In this document: piece after piece, positions 46,399 to 56,756 of the stretch | How the letters are laid out: the number at the start of each line of letters is the position of its first letter | Position numbering within the stretch: position 1 is the first letter of the stretch | Assembly (NCBI GenBank): GCA_026709535.1 | Contig: JAPOST010000101.1 | Location: 1-61,094 of the forward strand | DNA: 61,094 nt | DNA from: Rhodospirillaceae bacterium | Lineage (GTDB): Bacteria > Pseudomonadota > Alphaproteobacteria > Bin65 | Direction: 5' to 3' | Notes under the pieces: model-generated | Database searches by the model: none | What the model was told of the DNA's origin: nothing | The model's input: only the letters and a program-made list of their open reading frames with translations | Translations under genes and position numbers: made by a program

Positions 46399-46810
46399 TC
46401 AGACCGCGAGGCGTTTCGATGTCTCGACTGATCTCGTTGAGGACGAAGAGGCAGTCTGCCCCTTGGTCATCTCACGTCGGTCTTGACGACCCCCATGATC
46501 ACGGTGTCGAGAAGCTCGACGCGGGTGGGCGTCCCTTCGCAGGACTGGCCGCTGAACGTCAATCCTTCCTGAAGAAAATCGTCGGCGAAGAGAAACTGCT
46601 ACTGCGCTTGTCCAGCCGTACCTTTTCGACGCTCTCTGCGGCGCGGAACCGCTCGTTGAGCTTGGTGCCGTCGCGAATGTCCTTCATCTCTGCCTGGAGA
46701 TAGGCGCCGCCCTTGCCGGGCTGCGTATGCTGGATCTTGGCGACGCGCCACAGGCGACCGTTATGCTCGATAATGTTGCCAGGGCGGATCGCATTGCCGT
46801 TGATGCGCAT
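46399..46810 (-). pseudogene. efp: Elongation factor P, internally deleted and frameshifted
   Basis: From ATG 46810 the first ~50 residues are a perfect EF-P KOW domain: [18 protein letters not shown], then the modification loop [16 protein letters not shown] and GTKLNERF...VEKVRLDKR. The frame is then lost. In other frames follow QFLFADD, directly joined to FLQEGLTF (about 40 residues missing). Then come TPTRVELLDTVIMGVVKTD and, after another slip, KGQTASSS, a mark of the OB-domain junction; the stop is at 46399. A TAG also interrupts before QFLFADD. The C-terminal OB domain is gone. EF-P relieves ribosome stalling at polyproline, so a second copy elsewhere, a substitute or loss is implied. 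Confidence 0.75.
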
Positions 46811-46922
46811 AAGCAGCGCCTGTCTGGATAGCCAGCTTACCGGGGGACGGATACGGAGCAGAAAGCTGGCGCCGACGGCGACTGGGTTCAATTCTCGTCA
46901 ATCAACCGCTGAACAAGCGCTC

Positions 46923-47765
46923 TCAGCCGTTCAGTGCCTTGGCATGGTAGTCGACATGGTCGCCCATGAACGTCTGTACGAAAAAATAGCCATGATCGTA
47001 ACCCTGCTGCATACGTACGGTAATCGCTTGGCCGGCGTCCTCGCAAGCCGCCCGGAAGGCGTCGATCTTCATGGCACCCGCCTTGAAAAACTCGTCCTCG
47101 TCGCCCTGATCGATCAGGATCGGTGCGCAGTTGCGGCCGTCCTTCACAAGTTCGGTCGCGTCGTACGCGCGCCAATCCGCGCGGTCGGCACCCAGATAGG
47201 CACCGAAAATCCTTTCGCCCAAGCCGGTCTGTATCGGCGCGCAGATCGGCGCGAGCACCGAGACCGAGCGGTAGCGGTCTGGGTTGCGTAGCGCGATAAC
47301 CAGCGTGCCGTGGCCGCCCATCGAGTGGCCGAACAGACCGGACCGGGACATGTCGGCTGGCAGGCCAGCACTGACGACTACTGGCAACTCGTCGACGACA
47401 TACTCGTACATCCTGTAGTGCGCCGACCAAGGCGCCTGCGTGGCGTTGACGTAGAAGCCTGCTCCGGCGCCAAGATCCCAAGCTTCGTCATCTGCCACGT
47501 TGGCGCCGCGCGGACTGGTGTCGGGAGCGACAACCAACAGACCGTGTTCGGCAGCATGGCGCTGCACTGCCGCCTTCACTGTGAAATTTTCCTCGGTACA
47601 GGTGAGACCCGACAACCAGGTCAGCACCGGAACCGTCCTGTCCGTGGCCTGCGGCGGCACATAAGCGGAAAACTGCATCCGGCATCGTGTCACCGCCGAT
47701 TCGTGTGCGCAGACATATTGCGTACCACCGAAACATTTGCTTGCGCTGACGATCTCGAGAGTCAT
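46923..47765 (-). CDS. fghA: S-formylglutathione hydrolase
   Basis: A 280-residue esterase-D-type alpha/beta hydrolase. The nucleophile elbow is GHSMGGHG, oxyanion and N-terminal blocks are WLSGLTCTEENF and APDTSPRG, and the His is in YDHGYFF. It hydrolyses S-formylglutathione in glutathione-dependent formaldehyde detoxification. ATG 47765 is the family start (MTLEIVSASKCFGG). The partner adhC/frmA is not in the window. Confidence 0.93.
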   Translation of the reverse strand: MTLEIVSASKCFGGTQYVCAHESAVTRCRMQFSAYVPPQATDRTVPVLTWLSGLTCTEENFTVKAAVQRHAAEHGLLVVAPDTSPRGANVADDEAWDLGAGAGFYVNATQAPWSAHYRMYEYVVDELPVVVSAGLPADMSRSGLFGHSMGGHGTLVIALRNPDRYRSVSVLAPICAPIQTGLGERIFGAYLGADRADWRAYDATELVKDGRNCAPILIDQGDEDEFFKAGAMKIDAFRAACEDAGQAITVRMQQGYDHGYFFVQTFMGDHVDYHAKALNG

Positions 47766-48284
47766 GGGCGGAGTTCCCGTTGACAGGACACGGTCTCTAA
47801 CGTGACACAGACACACCCTGCGGTGCCAGCGGCTCCGGGCCGCAGGGCGCAACGAAGAGTTTCACGCTGGCCAGATGGTAGAGGGCGATCATGGGTAAAT
47901 CGAGACATGCCGCGCTTCAACTGGCCGCCATCGGCAGGACTGAGGCAAGGCGCGAAACCGACAACCGCTTCCAGCATATCAGCCGCGCCCACTGGATCTT
48001 CGAAAACTGCCTCGCCACTGGGTTCTTGATGTCACGATGAACGACGACCTCCGGCTCAACCTCACACGCCCTGTTTACTGACAGATCCAAATGCGATCAT
48101 CCTAGGCTCGGCCGGCAAAGATCAGATTATGGCAAGAGGACTTTGTCCCGCCTTGGCAGTCGGCGGCAATTGAATTCAAAGTGAGATACTACCATTTTGG
48201 GCACAGCGACTTGTCATTAAAAGAGCAGATTGCTAATCAATTGTTCCTGTCTTCGTCTTGCGCGTCTCGAGTCTTCGGGTTCCC
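47766..48284. other. Intergenic region between fghA and the NDUFA9-like gene
   Basis: 519 bp between divergent genes. No gene recognised. The right part (48160-48250) is AT-rich and probably holds the promoter for the gene at 48285. Confidence 0.35.
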
Positions 48285-49217
48285 ATGAAACGAGTTACGG
48301 TTTTTGGCGGATCTGGATTTGTCGGCCGCTACATCGTCAAGCGTCTGGCGGCGCAGGGATCCATCGTCCGGGTCGCAGTCCGTGATCCGGAACATGCCCT
48401 GTTTCTGAAACCGATGGGCGCCGTCGGCCAGATTGCGCCCGTCCACGGTGATGTCCGCAACGAAGCTTCAGTGCGCGCAGCGGCCAGCGGTTGCGATGCC
48501 GTGATCAACGCCGTCGGTTTCTGGAACTCGTCTCGCGCGGGCTTCGACGCTGTTCATCATCACGGAGCCGAGCGGGTTGCCCGCATCAGTCGGGAATTGG
48601 GCGTCGACCGGTTTGTCCATTTGTCCGGCATCGGCGCGAAAGTCTCGTCGGCGTCCGGCTATATCGTCGCCCGAGCCAGGGGCGAAGCGGCAGTACAATC
48701 GGCGTTTCCCGGCGCTATCCTGCTCCAGCCGTCCGCAATCTTCGGACAGGAAGACAGGCTTTTGAATCTTATGGGACGCATTTGCAGGGATGCGCCCATC
48801 TTCCCGGTCATAGCCGGCGACACGAAATTGCAGCCGGTCTATGTTGGCGACGTTGCAGAGGCGGCTGTTTCCGCACTCCGAAAGCAGGGTCATGTCTACC
48901 AATTGGGTGGTCCTCGCGTCTATCGGCATTCAGAACTGATTGATCTGGTGATGCAGATGTGCAGGCGGCCTCGACGTCGTATCAATCTGCCCATGGGGCT
49001 GGCGTCATTCATGGCCGGAATTTTCGCCCTCTTGCCAGGACCAACTCCGCTTTCAAAGGATACACTGGCCTTGCTTCGGGACGATAACGTCGTCGAGGAA
49101 GGAGTTGCCGGACTTGAAACACTGGGTATTACGCCGATGGCGGTTGACGCGATCGCGCCCTGCTATCTTGATCAATACCGGCCAGGGGGACGATTCCGTC
49201 CCGCCAGAATGGCATGA
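48285..49217 (+). CDS. NDUFA9-type complex I accessory / NAD(P)-binding atypical SDR
   Basis: A 310-residue atypical short-chain dehydrogenase. Nucleotide-binding GGSGFVGRYIVKRL is at residues 7-20; then VNAVGFWN, FVHLSGIGAKVSSASGYIVARARGE and ILQPSAIFGQEDRLLNLMGR. This is the alphaproteobacterial homologue of mitochondrial complex I subunit NDUFA9. It sits outside any nuo operon. Role in complex I assembly is inferred from homology. Confidence 0.85.
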   Translation: MKRVTVFGGSGFVGRYIVKRLAAQGSIVRVAVRDPEHALFLKPMGAVGQIAPVHGDVRNEASVRAAASGCDAVINAVGFWNSSRAGFDAVHHHGAERVARISRELGVDRFVHLSGIGAKVSSASGYIVARARGEAAVQSAFPGAILLQPSAIFGQEDRLLNLMGRICRDAPIFPVIAGDTKLQPVYVGDVAEAAVSALRKQGHVYQLGGPRVYRHSELIDLVMQMCRRPRRRINLPMGLASFMAGIFALLPGPTPLSKDTLALLRDDNVVEEGVAGLETLGITPMAVDAIAPCYLDQYRPGGRFRPARMA

Positions 49218-49267
49218 GGCGCGACATCGGGGTTGCCAGCACCTCGATCATCACACTGTCAAGCATA

Positions 49268-50101
49268 TCACTGAAGGCTCAGGGCAACGCCTTCGACATA
49301 GATCAGGTATAGCAGCAAGCCGCCCAGCAGGATGCGATAGATCACGAAAGGCGTGAAAGTGGCGCGGCGCAACCAGGCCATCATGATGGTAATCGCAATG
49401 AGCGCTGACACAAAAGCCAAGGCAGCCGCCACGATGGCATCAATCTGAAGCGCGAGGTTACCGGAGTTGTACAGGTCGTAACCGAATAGGGCCGACGCGC
49501 CCAGGATCGCCGGGATGGCGAGAAGCATGGAAAAACGGGCTGCATCCGATCGCTCGAAGCCCAGCGCCCTCGCCGCTGTCATCGTGATCCCGGATCGACT
49601 GGCGCCGGGGATCAGTGCGAGTATCTGAGCAAGTCCAATGATGAGAGCCTGTTCCCAGGTTGTCTTCTCCACCTTGTTGATCGTCATGGTGGACCTGTCG
49701 GCAATCCAGAGGAGGACGCCGAAGCCGATACTTGCCCAAGCGACGACTTCAACACTGCGCCAAGAAACCCCGAGAGCATCCTTGACCAGGAAGCCAGCGA
49801 CGACCAGCGGAATGCTCGCGGCCACAATCTGCAGGAACAACCGTCCGTTCGCCGTCATTCTTCCGGTCAGAAGTCGGAGGGCACCGCCGGCGAGCTGGCC
49901 GACATCGCGCCAGAAATACGATATCGCGGCGCCGAGGGAACCAAGATGTACAGCAGCATCCAGCGCCAGCCTCTCGGCGGCGTTGGCTGAGGGCAACGGC
50001 ATGTCGGCCTGTGCGAAAACCTCCCAAGCCAACACGAGATGCCCGGACGAACTGATTGGCAGGAATTCAGTGATGCCCTGAACGACGGCCAGGATGATCA
50101 T
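49268..50101 (-). CDS. uppP: Undecaprenyl-diphosphatase UppP
   Basis: A 277-residue membrane phosphatase (BacA family). The catalytic motifs are VVQGITEFLPISSSGHLVL near the start and ALIPGASRSGITMTAARALGF near residue 165-185. It recycles the lipid carrier for peptidoglycan and confers bacitracin resistance. ATG 50101 is the family start; the longer upstream frame is AT-rich leader. Convergent with the NDUFA9-like gene. Confidence 0.94.
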   Translation of the reverse strand: MIILAVVQGITEFLPISSSGHLVLAWEVFAQADMPLPSANAAERLALDAAVHLGSLGAAISYFWRDVGQLAGGALRLLTGRMTANGRLFLQIVAASIPLVVAGFLVKDALGVSWRSVEVVAWASIGFGVLLWIADRSTMTINKVEKTTWEQALIIGLAQILALIPGASRSGITMTAARALGFERSDAARFSMLLAIPAILGASALFGYDLYNSGNLALQIDAIVAAALAFVSALIAITIMMAWLRRATFTPFVIYRILLGGLLLYLIYVEGVALSLQ

Positions 50102-50490
50102 TGGCAACAACGCGGCCAAACTCTCCTCCGATGCGACTGCGTCAACATCATGCAACCTATCATATTCATCTTTGAAGCAACCATCGCCATTTAGTTCCGT
50201 TTTGGTATTATATGATGAAAAAAAAGCCAAGACTGGAGATAAAATGTCCAGATACTGGTGAATCATATTAAAATAAGACAGTATTACTGTCTTAAATGTC
50301 GCTTTTGGCCTCGCCTTTTCAATTCAGGTGGCCTAACATTTCTCTCAGGCGGTCGGAGAGACCGCATAGCGCCTGCATCATGTCGGGAACAAGTCGAATG
50401 CACGTTGGCGCTCAATCGCCGTGCGGATGCGGCCTACAACGCTTCCATGCGGTGTTTTGAAGACCTGGGAGGACGGCGACCGCCAGAGCC
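50102..50490. promoter_or_regulatory. Divergent uppP/gltD intergenic region
   Basis: 389 bp with no supported gene. It contains a markedly AT-rich segment and the inverted repeat described separately, and should hold the promoters of both transcripts. Confidence 0.4.
50274..50294. promoter_or_regulatory. Perfect 9-bp inverted repeat between uppP and gltD
   Basis: Arms TAAGACAGT and ACTGTCTTA are separated by ATT. The element lies in an AT-rich island (50180-50300) in the divergent uppP/gltD intergenic region, about 197 bp before the gltD start. It lacks a T-tract, so an operator is more likely than a terminator. The cognate regulator is unknown. Confidence 0.5.
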
Positions 50491-51939
50491 ATGTCAAACA
50501 ACATGCTCAAGTTTGTAAATGTCAGTCAGGAGATGCCGGACAAACGCGATGCTGAGGTCCGACGCAGCGATTTCGACGAGATCTACGGCGATTACATCCA
50601 GGAAGGCGCTGCCCGGCAGGCCAGCCGATGTTCGCAGTGTGGCGTACCGTTCTGCCAGATCCACTGTCCGTTGCATAACAATATCCCGGACTGGCTGATG
50701 CTGACGGCCGAAGGACGGCTGCGCGAAGCCTATGAGATATCGTCGGCCACGAACAACATGCCGGAGATCTGTGGCCGGATCTGTCCCCAAGATCGGCTGT
50801 GCGAGGGCAACTGCGTAATTGAACAGGCGGGCCATGGAACGGTGACAATTGGTTCCGTGGAGCGGTACATCACCGACGTGGCTTGGAAAAACGGCTGGAT
50901 CAAACATGTCGTTCCGGTGCGCGAACTGGACAGCAGTGTCGGGATCGTCGGCGCTGGTCCGGCTGGCATGGCCGCGGCCGAACAACTGCGCAAGATGGGC
51001 CACCAAGTGCATGTCTACGACCGCTATGACCGGGTCGGCGGGCTGCTTATTTACGGAATTCCCAACTTCAAGCTGGAGAAGCAGATTGTCGAAAGGCGAG
51101 CGCAGCATTTGATCGACAGCGGCGTGAAGTTCCATCTGCAGGTCGATGTGGGAGATACTGTGATGCTTGACGACTTGCGGGAGCGCCACAACGCCGTGTT
51201 GATCGCCACAGGCGTCTACAAGGCTCGGGACATCAAGGCGCCCGGTGTCGGCCTCGACAATATCGTGCCCGCCATGACGTATCTCACAGCGTCCAATCGC
51301 AAGGGGCTGGGCGATACGGTACCTGCCTACGATTCCGGCGCGCTGAGTGCCCGGGACAAACATGTCGTGGTGATCGGCGGCGGCGACACGGCCATGGATT
51401 GTGTCCGGACCGCTGTCCGGCAGGGGGCCAGGTCCGTCAAGTGCTTGTACCGCCGCGACCGGAACAACATGCCCGGCTCCATGCGGGAAGTTTCGAACGC
51501 CGAAGAGGAAGGGGTGGATTTTGTCTGGCTTTCTGCTCCCAATGCATTCGATGGCGGCAAAGCGGTGTCGACGGTGCGGGCGCACCGCATGCGCCTCGGC
51601 GCCCGGGACACCACTGGCCGAAGCGCGCCAGTACCATTGGAAAAGAGCCAGTTCACACTAGATGCAGATTTGGTCGTGAAGGCCCTGGGGTTTGATCCGG
51701 AACCGCTGCCGGACCTCTTCAACTGCCCTGATCTTCAAGTCACGAACTGGGGCACCGTGAAAGTCAACCATCGCACCCTGATGTCAAATTTGGATGGCGT
51801 GTTCGCCGCCGGTGATATCGTGCGCGGCGCATCCCTTGTAGTTTGGGCAGTTCGGGACGGTCGCGACGCGGCTGCCTCCATCAACGCCTACATAGGCGCG
51901 CAGAAAGCCGGTGTGCCGAAGTCGGCGCTCGCTGCCTGA
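50491..51939 (+). CDS. gltD: Glutamate synthase [NADPH] small chain
   Basis: A 482-residue flavoprotein. N-terminal Cys clusters CSQCGVPFCQIHCPLHN and CGRICPQDRLCEGNC bind [4Fe-4S]. FAD-binding VGAGPAGMAAAEQL is near 150 and NADPH-binding VIGGGDTAMDCVRTA near 293. It delivers electrons from NADPH to GltB. Gene order gltD-gltB is the reverse of E. coli. Confidence 0.96.
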   Translation: MSNNMLKFVNVSQEMPDKRDAEVRRSDFDEIYGDYIQEGAARQASRCSQCGVPFCQIHCPLHNNIPDWLMLTAEGRLREAYEISSATNNMPEICGRICPQDRLCEGNCVIEQAGHGTVTIGSVERYITDVAWKNGWIKHVVPVRELDSSVGIVGAGPAGMAAAEQLRKMGHQVHVYDRYDRVGGLLIYGIPNFKLEKQIVERRAQHLIDSGVKFHLQVDVGDTVMLDDLRERHNAVLIATGVYKARDIKAPGVGLDNIVPAMTYLTASNRKGLGDTVPAYDSGALSARDKHVVVIGGGDTAMDCVRTAVRQGARSVKCLYRRDRNNMPGSMREVSNAEEEGVDFVWLSAPNAFDGGKAVSTVRAHRMRLGARDTTGRSAPVPLEKSQFTLDADLVVKALGFDPEPLPDLFNCPDLQVTNWGTVKVNHRTLMSNLDGVFAAGDIVRGASLVVWAVRDGRDAAASINAYIGAQKAGVPKSALAA

Positions 51940-52041
51940 CAGAGACGGTGGAATGAACGATGCATCTAACGCGATGAACGGCGGGTATTTGCGCTGGCTG
52001 GCCCGGTGACTGCCGGGCCTGAAAAGGCGCAGGGGAAAAAC

Positions 52042-55000
52042 ATGAGTACAAAAACCAATCCGAGCTGGATGGACCAGCGGGAGCAATTGGCCGCCGAAGG
52101 GCTTTACGACCCAACGCAGGAGCGCGACGCCTGTGGTGTCGGTATGGTCGTATCCATCGACGGTACTCCCAGCCGGACTGTCGTCGAAGGCGGAATCAAC
52201 GCGCTGAAGGTGCTATGGCATCGCGGTGCGGTAGACGCCGATGGCAAGACCGGCGACGGGGCAGGCATTCATGTCCAGATTCCCCAGGATTTCTTCGCAG
52301 AACACATCGCCCGTACAGGACACAAGCTGCTGCCCGGGCAGATTGCAGTGGGCCAAGTCTTCTTGCCGCGTACCGACTATGGCGCCCAGGAGACCTGCCG
52401 TACCATTGTGGAATCCGAGATCCTGCGGTTCGGTTACGTGATCTACGGTTGGCGGCAAACGCCCGTGGAGGTCGCAGTCATCGGCGAGAAGGCAAACGCC
52501 ACACGGCCCGAGATCGAGCAGATCATGATTGCCAACACGCGCGGCGTCCAGGAAGCACAGTTCGAACTGGACCTTTATGTCATTCGCCGTCGCATCGAAA
52601 AGGCGGTCATCGCTGCGCAGATCAAGGACTTCTACATCTGTTCGCTCAGTTGTCGGTCCATCATCTACAAGGGCATGTTCCTGGCGGAGCAGTTGACAGC
52701 CTTCTATCCGGATCTTCTGGACCATCGATTCGTCTCGAACTTCGCCATCTATCACCAGCGCTATTCGACCAACACGTTTGCCACCTGGAGTCTGGCGCAG
52801 CCGTTTCGGGTACTGGCCCACAATGGCGAGATCAACACGCTGCGAGGCAACGTGAACTGGATGCGCAGCCATGAGGCACGTCTGGAACACGACTGGTTCG
52901 GCAGCAATATCGAAGACGTGAAACCAGTCATCCAATCCGGCAGTTCAGATAGCGCTGCCTTGGACACCGTAGCCGAACTGATGGTTCGCGCCGGAAGATC
53001 CTTGCCCATGGTCAAGACGATGCTGATCCCGGACAGCTGGACTTATCGAAAGACCGTGCCGGAAAACCATCAGGCCTTATATGCATATGCAAACGGCGTG
53101 ATGGAGCCTTGGGACGGCCCGGCCGCGATTTGTGCCTTCGGCGGGCGATGGGCAGTGGCCGGCATGGACCGAAACGGTCTTCGGCCCCTGCGCTACACGC
53201 TGACCAGCGACGGCCTGCTGGTCGTCGGCTCGGAGACCGGCATGATCCCGGTAGGAGAGCAGCGCGTTGTCGAAAAGGGCCGCGTTGGTCCCGGCGAAAT
53301 GATCGGCGTGGACCTGGTCGAAGGCAGGTTCATGCGAGATACGGAAATGAAAGATTGGCTGGCGGGCCGGCAGGACTATGCCAGTTGGAACAGACGGGCG
53401 ACTCATCTTGATGCGCTCATCAACGACGGCGCGCCGGCAAAGCCACAATTCGATCGCCAATCACTTCGTCGACGACAGATTGCGGTCGGCTGGACGATGG
53501 AAGAACTGGAACTGATTCTCCATCCCATGGCAGAAGAAGGCAAGGAAGCGACTGGCTCCATGGGCGACGACACCCCGCCCGCGGTCCTTTCCGATTACTA
53601 TCGGGGCCTGCACCATTTCTTCCGACAAAGTTTCAGCCAGGTCACCAACCCGCCAATCGACTCGCTGCGCGAACGGCGGGTCATGTCTCTCAAGACCCGC
53701 CTCGGAAACCTGGGCAATATCCTGGCCGAAGAAGCCAGCCAATGCGACATGCTCCAACTGGAGACCCCCGTTCTTCTGAACGCCGAGTTCAATGCGCTGG
53801 CACACTATGTCAAGGACGAAGCCGTCGAGATCGACTGCACATTCGACCCGACGCAGAATGGAGCCCTGCGCGAAGCGCTGAACCGGATTTGTCTAGAGGC
53901 GGAGCATGGCACTCGCGGCGGTCGGAAGCACATCATTCTGAGCGACCGGAACGTCGGCAACGAGCGTGCACCTGTTCCGATGATCCTGGCAACCGGAGCG
54001 GTTCACACCCATCTTGTTCGACAGGAACTGCGGACGTATACGTCACTGAACATCCGGTCCGCGGAATGCTTTGACGTCCATTATTTTGCCGTCTTGATCG
54101 GTTGCGGCGCCACCACGATCAACGCCTATCTGGCGGAAGAATCGATTGCCACTCGGCATGCGCAAGGTCTGTTCGGCGACCTCGACTTGGCCAAGACGTT
54201 GCAGAACTACAAGACAGCTGTCAGCAACGGTCTGCTTAAAATCATGTCCAAGATGGGCATTGCGGTCATCAGTTCCTACCGCGGTGGCCTCAATTTCGAG
54301 GCGGTCGGTCTTTCTCGCAATCTCGTGGCGGAGTTCTTCCCGGGCATGCCGTCCCGCATTTCGGGGATCGGCCTGCCGGGCATTCAGCACAAAGTTGCGT
54401 TGGCACACAAACGCGCCTGGAGCGATCATGTCGAGACGTTGCCAGTGGGCGGATTTTATCGGTACCGCCGGTCCGGTGAACAACACGGCTTTGACGGCAC
54501 GCAGATTCACATGCTGCAGAATGCAGTCTCCATTGACTCCTATTCGTCCTACCGGAAGTATTCGCAGGCAGTACACGCCATGCCACCGGTCCATTTGCGG
54601 GATCTGATGGATTTCGATTTACCCGAGGTCGGCGTGCCGCCGGAAGCGGTCGAATCAATCACCAAGATTCGCAAGCGTTTGGTCGCTCCAGGAATTTCTC
54701 TCGGCGCCCTGTCACCGGAAGCGCACGAAACCCTGTCGATAGCCATGAACCGTATCGGCGCGAAGTCCGATTCCGGTGAAGGCGGCGAAGACCCGGCGCG
54801 TTACCAACCACGGGCAAACGGTGACAATGCATCCTCGGCGATCAAGCAAGTCGCGTCCGGACGCTTCGGTGTGACGGCGGAGTACCTCAATAATTGTCGG
54901 GAAATCGAGATCAAGATCGCCCAAGGTGCAAAACCGGGCGAAGGTGGACAACTGCCCGGCTTCAAGGTCTCGAACCTGATCGCGAAGCTTCGGCATTCGA

Positions 55001-56571
55001 CGCCGGGCGTCACCCTAATCAGCCCACCGCCACATCATGACATCTATTCCATCGAGGATCTGGCACAACTGATCTACGATCTGAAGCAGATCAACCCGGA
55101 TGCCAGCGTCTGCGTCAAGCTGGTAGCGCAGAACGGCATCGGCACAGTCGCCGCCGGCGTCGCAAAGGCTATGGCCGATGTGATCCTGATTTCCGGGCAC
55201 AACGGAGGCACGGGCGCCAGCCCGCAGTCGTCGATCAAATATGCTGGCATTCCATGGGAAATGGGCCTGTCGGAAGTGCATCAGGTCCTGTCATTGAACC
55301 GCCTGCGCCATCGTGTGCGCCTGCGGACGGATGGCGGCCTGAAGACCGGCCGCGACGTTGTCATCGCTGCCATGCTGGGAGCTGAGGAATTCGGGATAGG
55401 CACAACGGCGCTCGTGGCGATGGGCTGCATCATGGTGCGCCAGTGTCACATGAATACCTGCCCTGTCGGCGTGTGCACGCAGGATGATAGCCTGCGCGAG
55501 AAGTTTGCCGGGACGCCAGAGAAAGTCATCAACCTGTTCACATTCATCGCGGAGGAAGTGCGCGAGATCCTGGCAAAGCTCGGTATGCGATCTCTGGAAG
55601 AGGTGATCGGACGAACTGACCTGTTGTCTCAGGTCAGCCGTGGTGCGGCACATCTCGACGATCTTGATCTCAACCCGTTGCTGGTTCATGCCGATACTGA
55701 CGGCTTGCCTGCCTTCTGCACGCTGGAAGAACGCAATCCGGTGCCCGAGACCCTGGAAGCCCAGATGATGAAGGACGCCAAGCGGGCGCTGGAGGCGGGC
55801 GAGAAAGTGCAGTTGGCCTATAACATCAGCAACACGCAACGGTCGATCGGCACACGTCTGTCCTCCTTCATCACGCGCAAATACGGGATGACGGGATTGC
55901 CTGACGGCCACATCACCCTGCGGCTGCGTGGCTCGGCTGGCCAGTCGCTTGGCGCGTTTGCCGTTCAGGGCGTTCGAATCGAAGTTCTGGGCGATGCTAA
56001 TGACTATGTCGGCAAAGGCCTCTCGGGCGGCACGATCATTGTCCGACCGCCAGCATCATCACTGTTGCAGTCCCATCACAATGTCATCATCGGCAACACC
56101 GTGATGTACGGTGCTACATCCGGCACGCTCATGGCAGCCGGTCAGGCCGGTGAACGGTTTTGTGTGCGTAACTCCGGCGCAACGGCGGTGGTCGAGGGTG
56201 TAGGGTCAAACGGCTGCGAATACATGACCGGTGGGCTGGTCGCCATTCTTGGACCGATCGGTGATAACTTCGCGGCAGGCATGACAGGCGGAATGGCTTT
56301 CGCCTATGATCCAGACAATCGGTTGGAAGACCTGATTAACGACGAAACGGTCGTTATGCAGCGGGTCGAGACCCTGCATTGGGATACAGTGCTGCGCAGC
56401 CTCGTGAAGCGGCATGCCCAACTGAGCCATTCGGCCCACGCTGAAGGGCTGCTTCGGGAATGGGATCTGCAAGTCGGCAAGTTCTGGCAGGTTGTACCGA
56501 AGGATCTCATAGCCATAGGCGCTCTTGATGCGCCATTGAAGGATGAAAGCATGGACCAGAAATCGGCCTAG
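52042..56571 (+). CDS. gltB: Glutamate synthase [NADPH] large chain
   Basis: A 1509-residue enzyme. The glutaminase domain begins at the catalytic Cys in RDACGVGMVVSIDG (after a ~30-residue leader that is normally cleaved). The FMN domain includes GHNGGTGASPQSSIKYAGIP and the [3Fe-4S] cluster CIMVRQCHMNTCPVGVC. The C-terminal beta-helix has GLSGGTIIVRPP and GATSGTLMAAGQAGERF. It makes two glutamates from glutamine and 2-oxoglutarate. ATG 52042 is preferred; a GTG at 52006 is in frame but has no better signal. Confidence 0.96.
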   Translation: MSTKTNPSWMDQREQLAAEGLYDPTQERDACGVGMVVSIDGTPSRTVVEGGINALKVLWHRGAVDADGKTGDGAGIHVQIPQDFFAEHIARTGHKLLPGQIAVGQVFLPRTDYGAQETCRTIVESEILRFGYVIYGWRQTPVEVAVIGEKANATRPEIEQIMIANTRGVQEAQFELDLYVIRRRIEKAVIAAQIKDFYICSLSCRSIIYKGMFLAEQLTAFYPDLLDHRFVSNFAIYHQRYSTNTFATWSLAQPFRVLAHNGEINTLRGNVNWMRSHEARLEHDWFGSNIEDVKPVIQSGSSDSAALDTVAELMVRAGRSLPMVKTMLIPDSWTYRKTVPENHQALYAYANGVMEPWDGPAAICAFGGRWAVAGMDRNGLRPLRYTLTSDGLLVVGSETGMIPVGEQRVVEKGRVGPGEMIGVDLVEGRFMRDTEMKDWLAGRQDYASWNRRATHLDALINDGAPAKPQFDRQSLRRRQIAVGWTMEELELILHPMAEEGKEATGSMGDDTPPAVLSDYYRGLHHFFRQSFSQVTNPPIDSLRERRVMSLKTRLGNLGNILAEEASQCDMLQLETPVLLNAEFNALAHYVKDEAVEIDCTFDPTQNGALREALNRICLEAEHGTRGGRKHIILSDRNVGNERAPVPMILATGAVHTHLVRQELRTYTSLNIRSAECFDVHYFAVLIGCGATTINAYLAEESIATRHAQGLFGDLDLAKTLQNYKTAVSNGLLKIMSKMGIAVISSYRGGLNFEAVGLSRNLVAEFFPGMPSRISGIGLPGIQHKVALAHKRAWSDHVETLPVGGFYRYRRSGEQHGFDGTQIHMLQNAVSIDSYSSYRKYSQAVHAMPPVHLRDLMDFDLPEVGVPPEAVESITKIRKRLVAPGISLGALSPEAHETLSIAMNRIGAKSDSGEGGEDPARYQPRANGDNASSAIKQVASGRFGVTAEYLNNCREIEIKIAQGAKPGEGGQLPGFKVSNLIAKLRHSTPGVTLISPPPHHDIYSIEDLAQLIYDLKQINPDASVCVKLVAQNGIGTVAAGVAKAMADVILISGHNGGTGASPQSSIKYAGIPWEMGLSEVHQVLSLNRLRHRVRLRTDGGLKTGRDVVIAAMLGAEEFGIGTTALVAMGCIMVRQCHMNTCPVGVCTQDDSLREKFAGTPEKVINLFTFIAEEVREILAKLGMRSLEEVIGRTDLLSQVSRGAAHLDDLDLNPLLVHADTDGLPAFCTLEERNPVPETLEAQMMKDAKRALEAGEKVQLAYNISNTQRSIGTRLSSFITRKYGMTGLPDGHITLRLRGSAGQSLGAFAVQGVRIEVLGDANDYVGKGLSGGTIIVRPPASSLLQSHHNVIIGNTVMYGATSGTLMAAGQAGERFCVRNSGATAVVEGVGSNGCEYMTGGLVAILGPIGDNFAAGMTGGMAFAYDPDNRLEDLINDETVVMQRVETLHWDTVLRSLVKRHAQLSHSAHAEGLLREWDLQVGKFWQVVPKDLIAIGALDAPLKDESMDQKSA

Positions 56572-56756
56572 CCCGGAGATTTCAACGCGCCGTGCAAAGG
56601 CGTGTTGTCCTGCTGGATGCGAATCCCTTCAGCCCTTTCCGCTTCGGTTGCCAACAGCCAGAGCCGGTTATGGGGGTAACGGTTTAGAACAGAAGGTCGA
56701 TATCTGGTTTTCAAGGGAATGCTGACATCCCCTGCTCCACTCATTGTCGTCTGTTT
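56572..56756. other. Intergenic region after gltB
   Basis: 185 bp with no gene seen. At its right edge (56758-56775) TAACCCG and CGGGTTTA form a hairpin with a TTT loop; it coincides with the end of the IS630 remnant. Confidence 0.35.

Noticed and set aside
50494-51585. 363-codon minus-strand frame
   Set aside because: Antisense to gltD; His- and Asp-rich artefact of codon usage.
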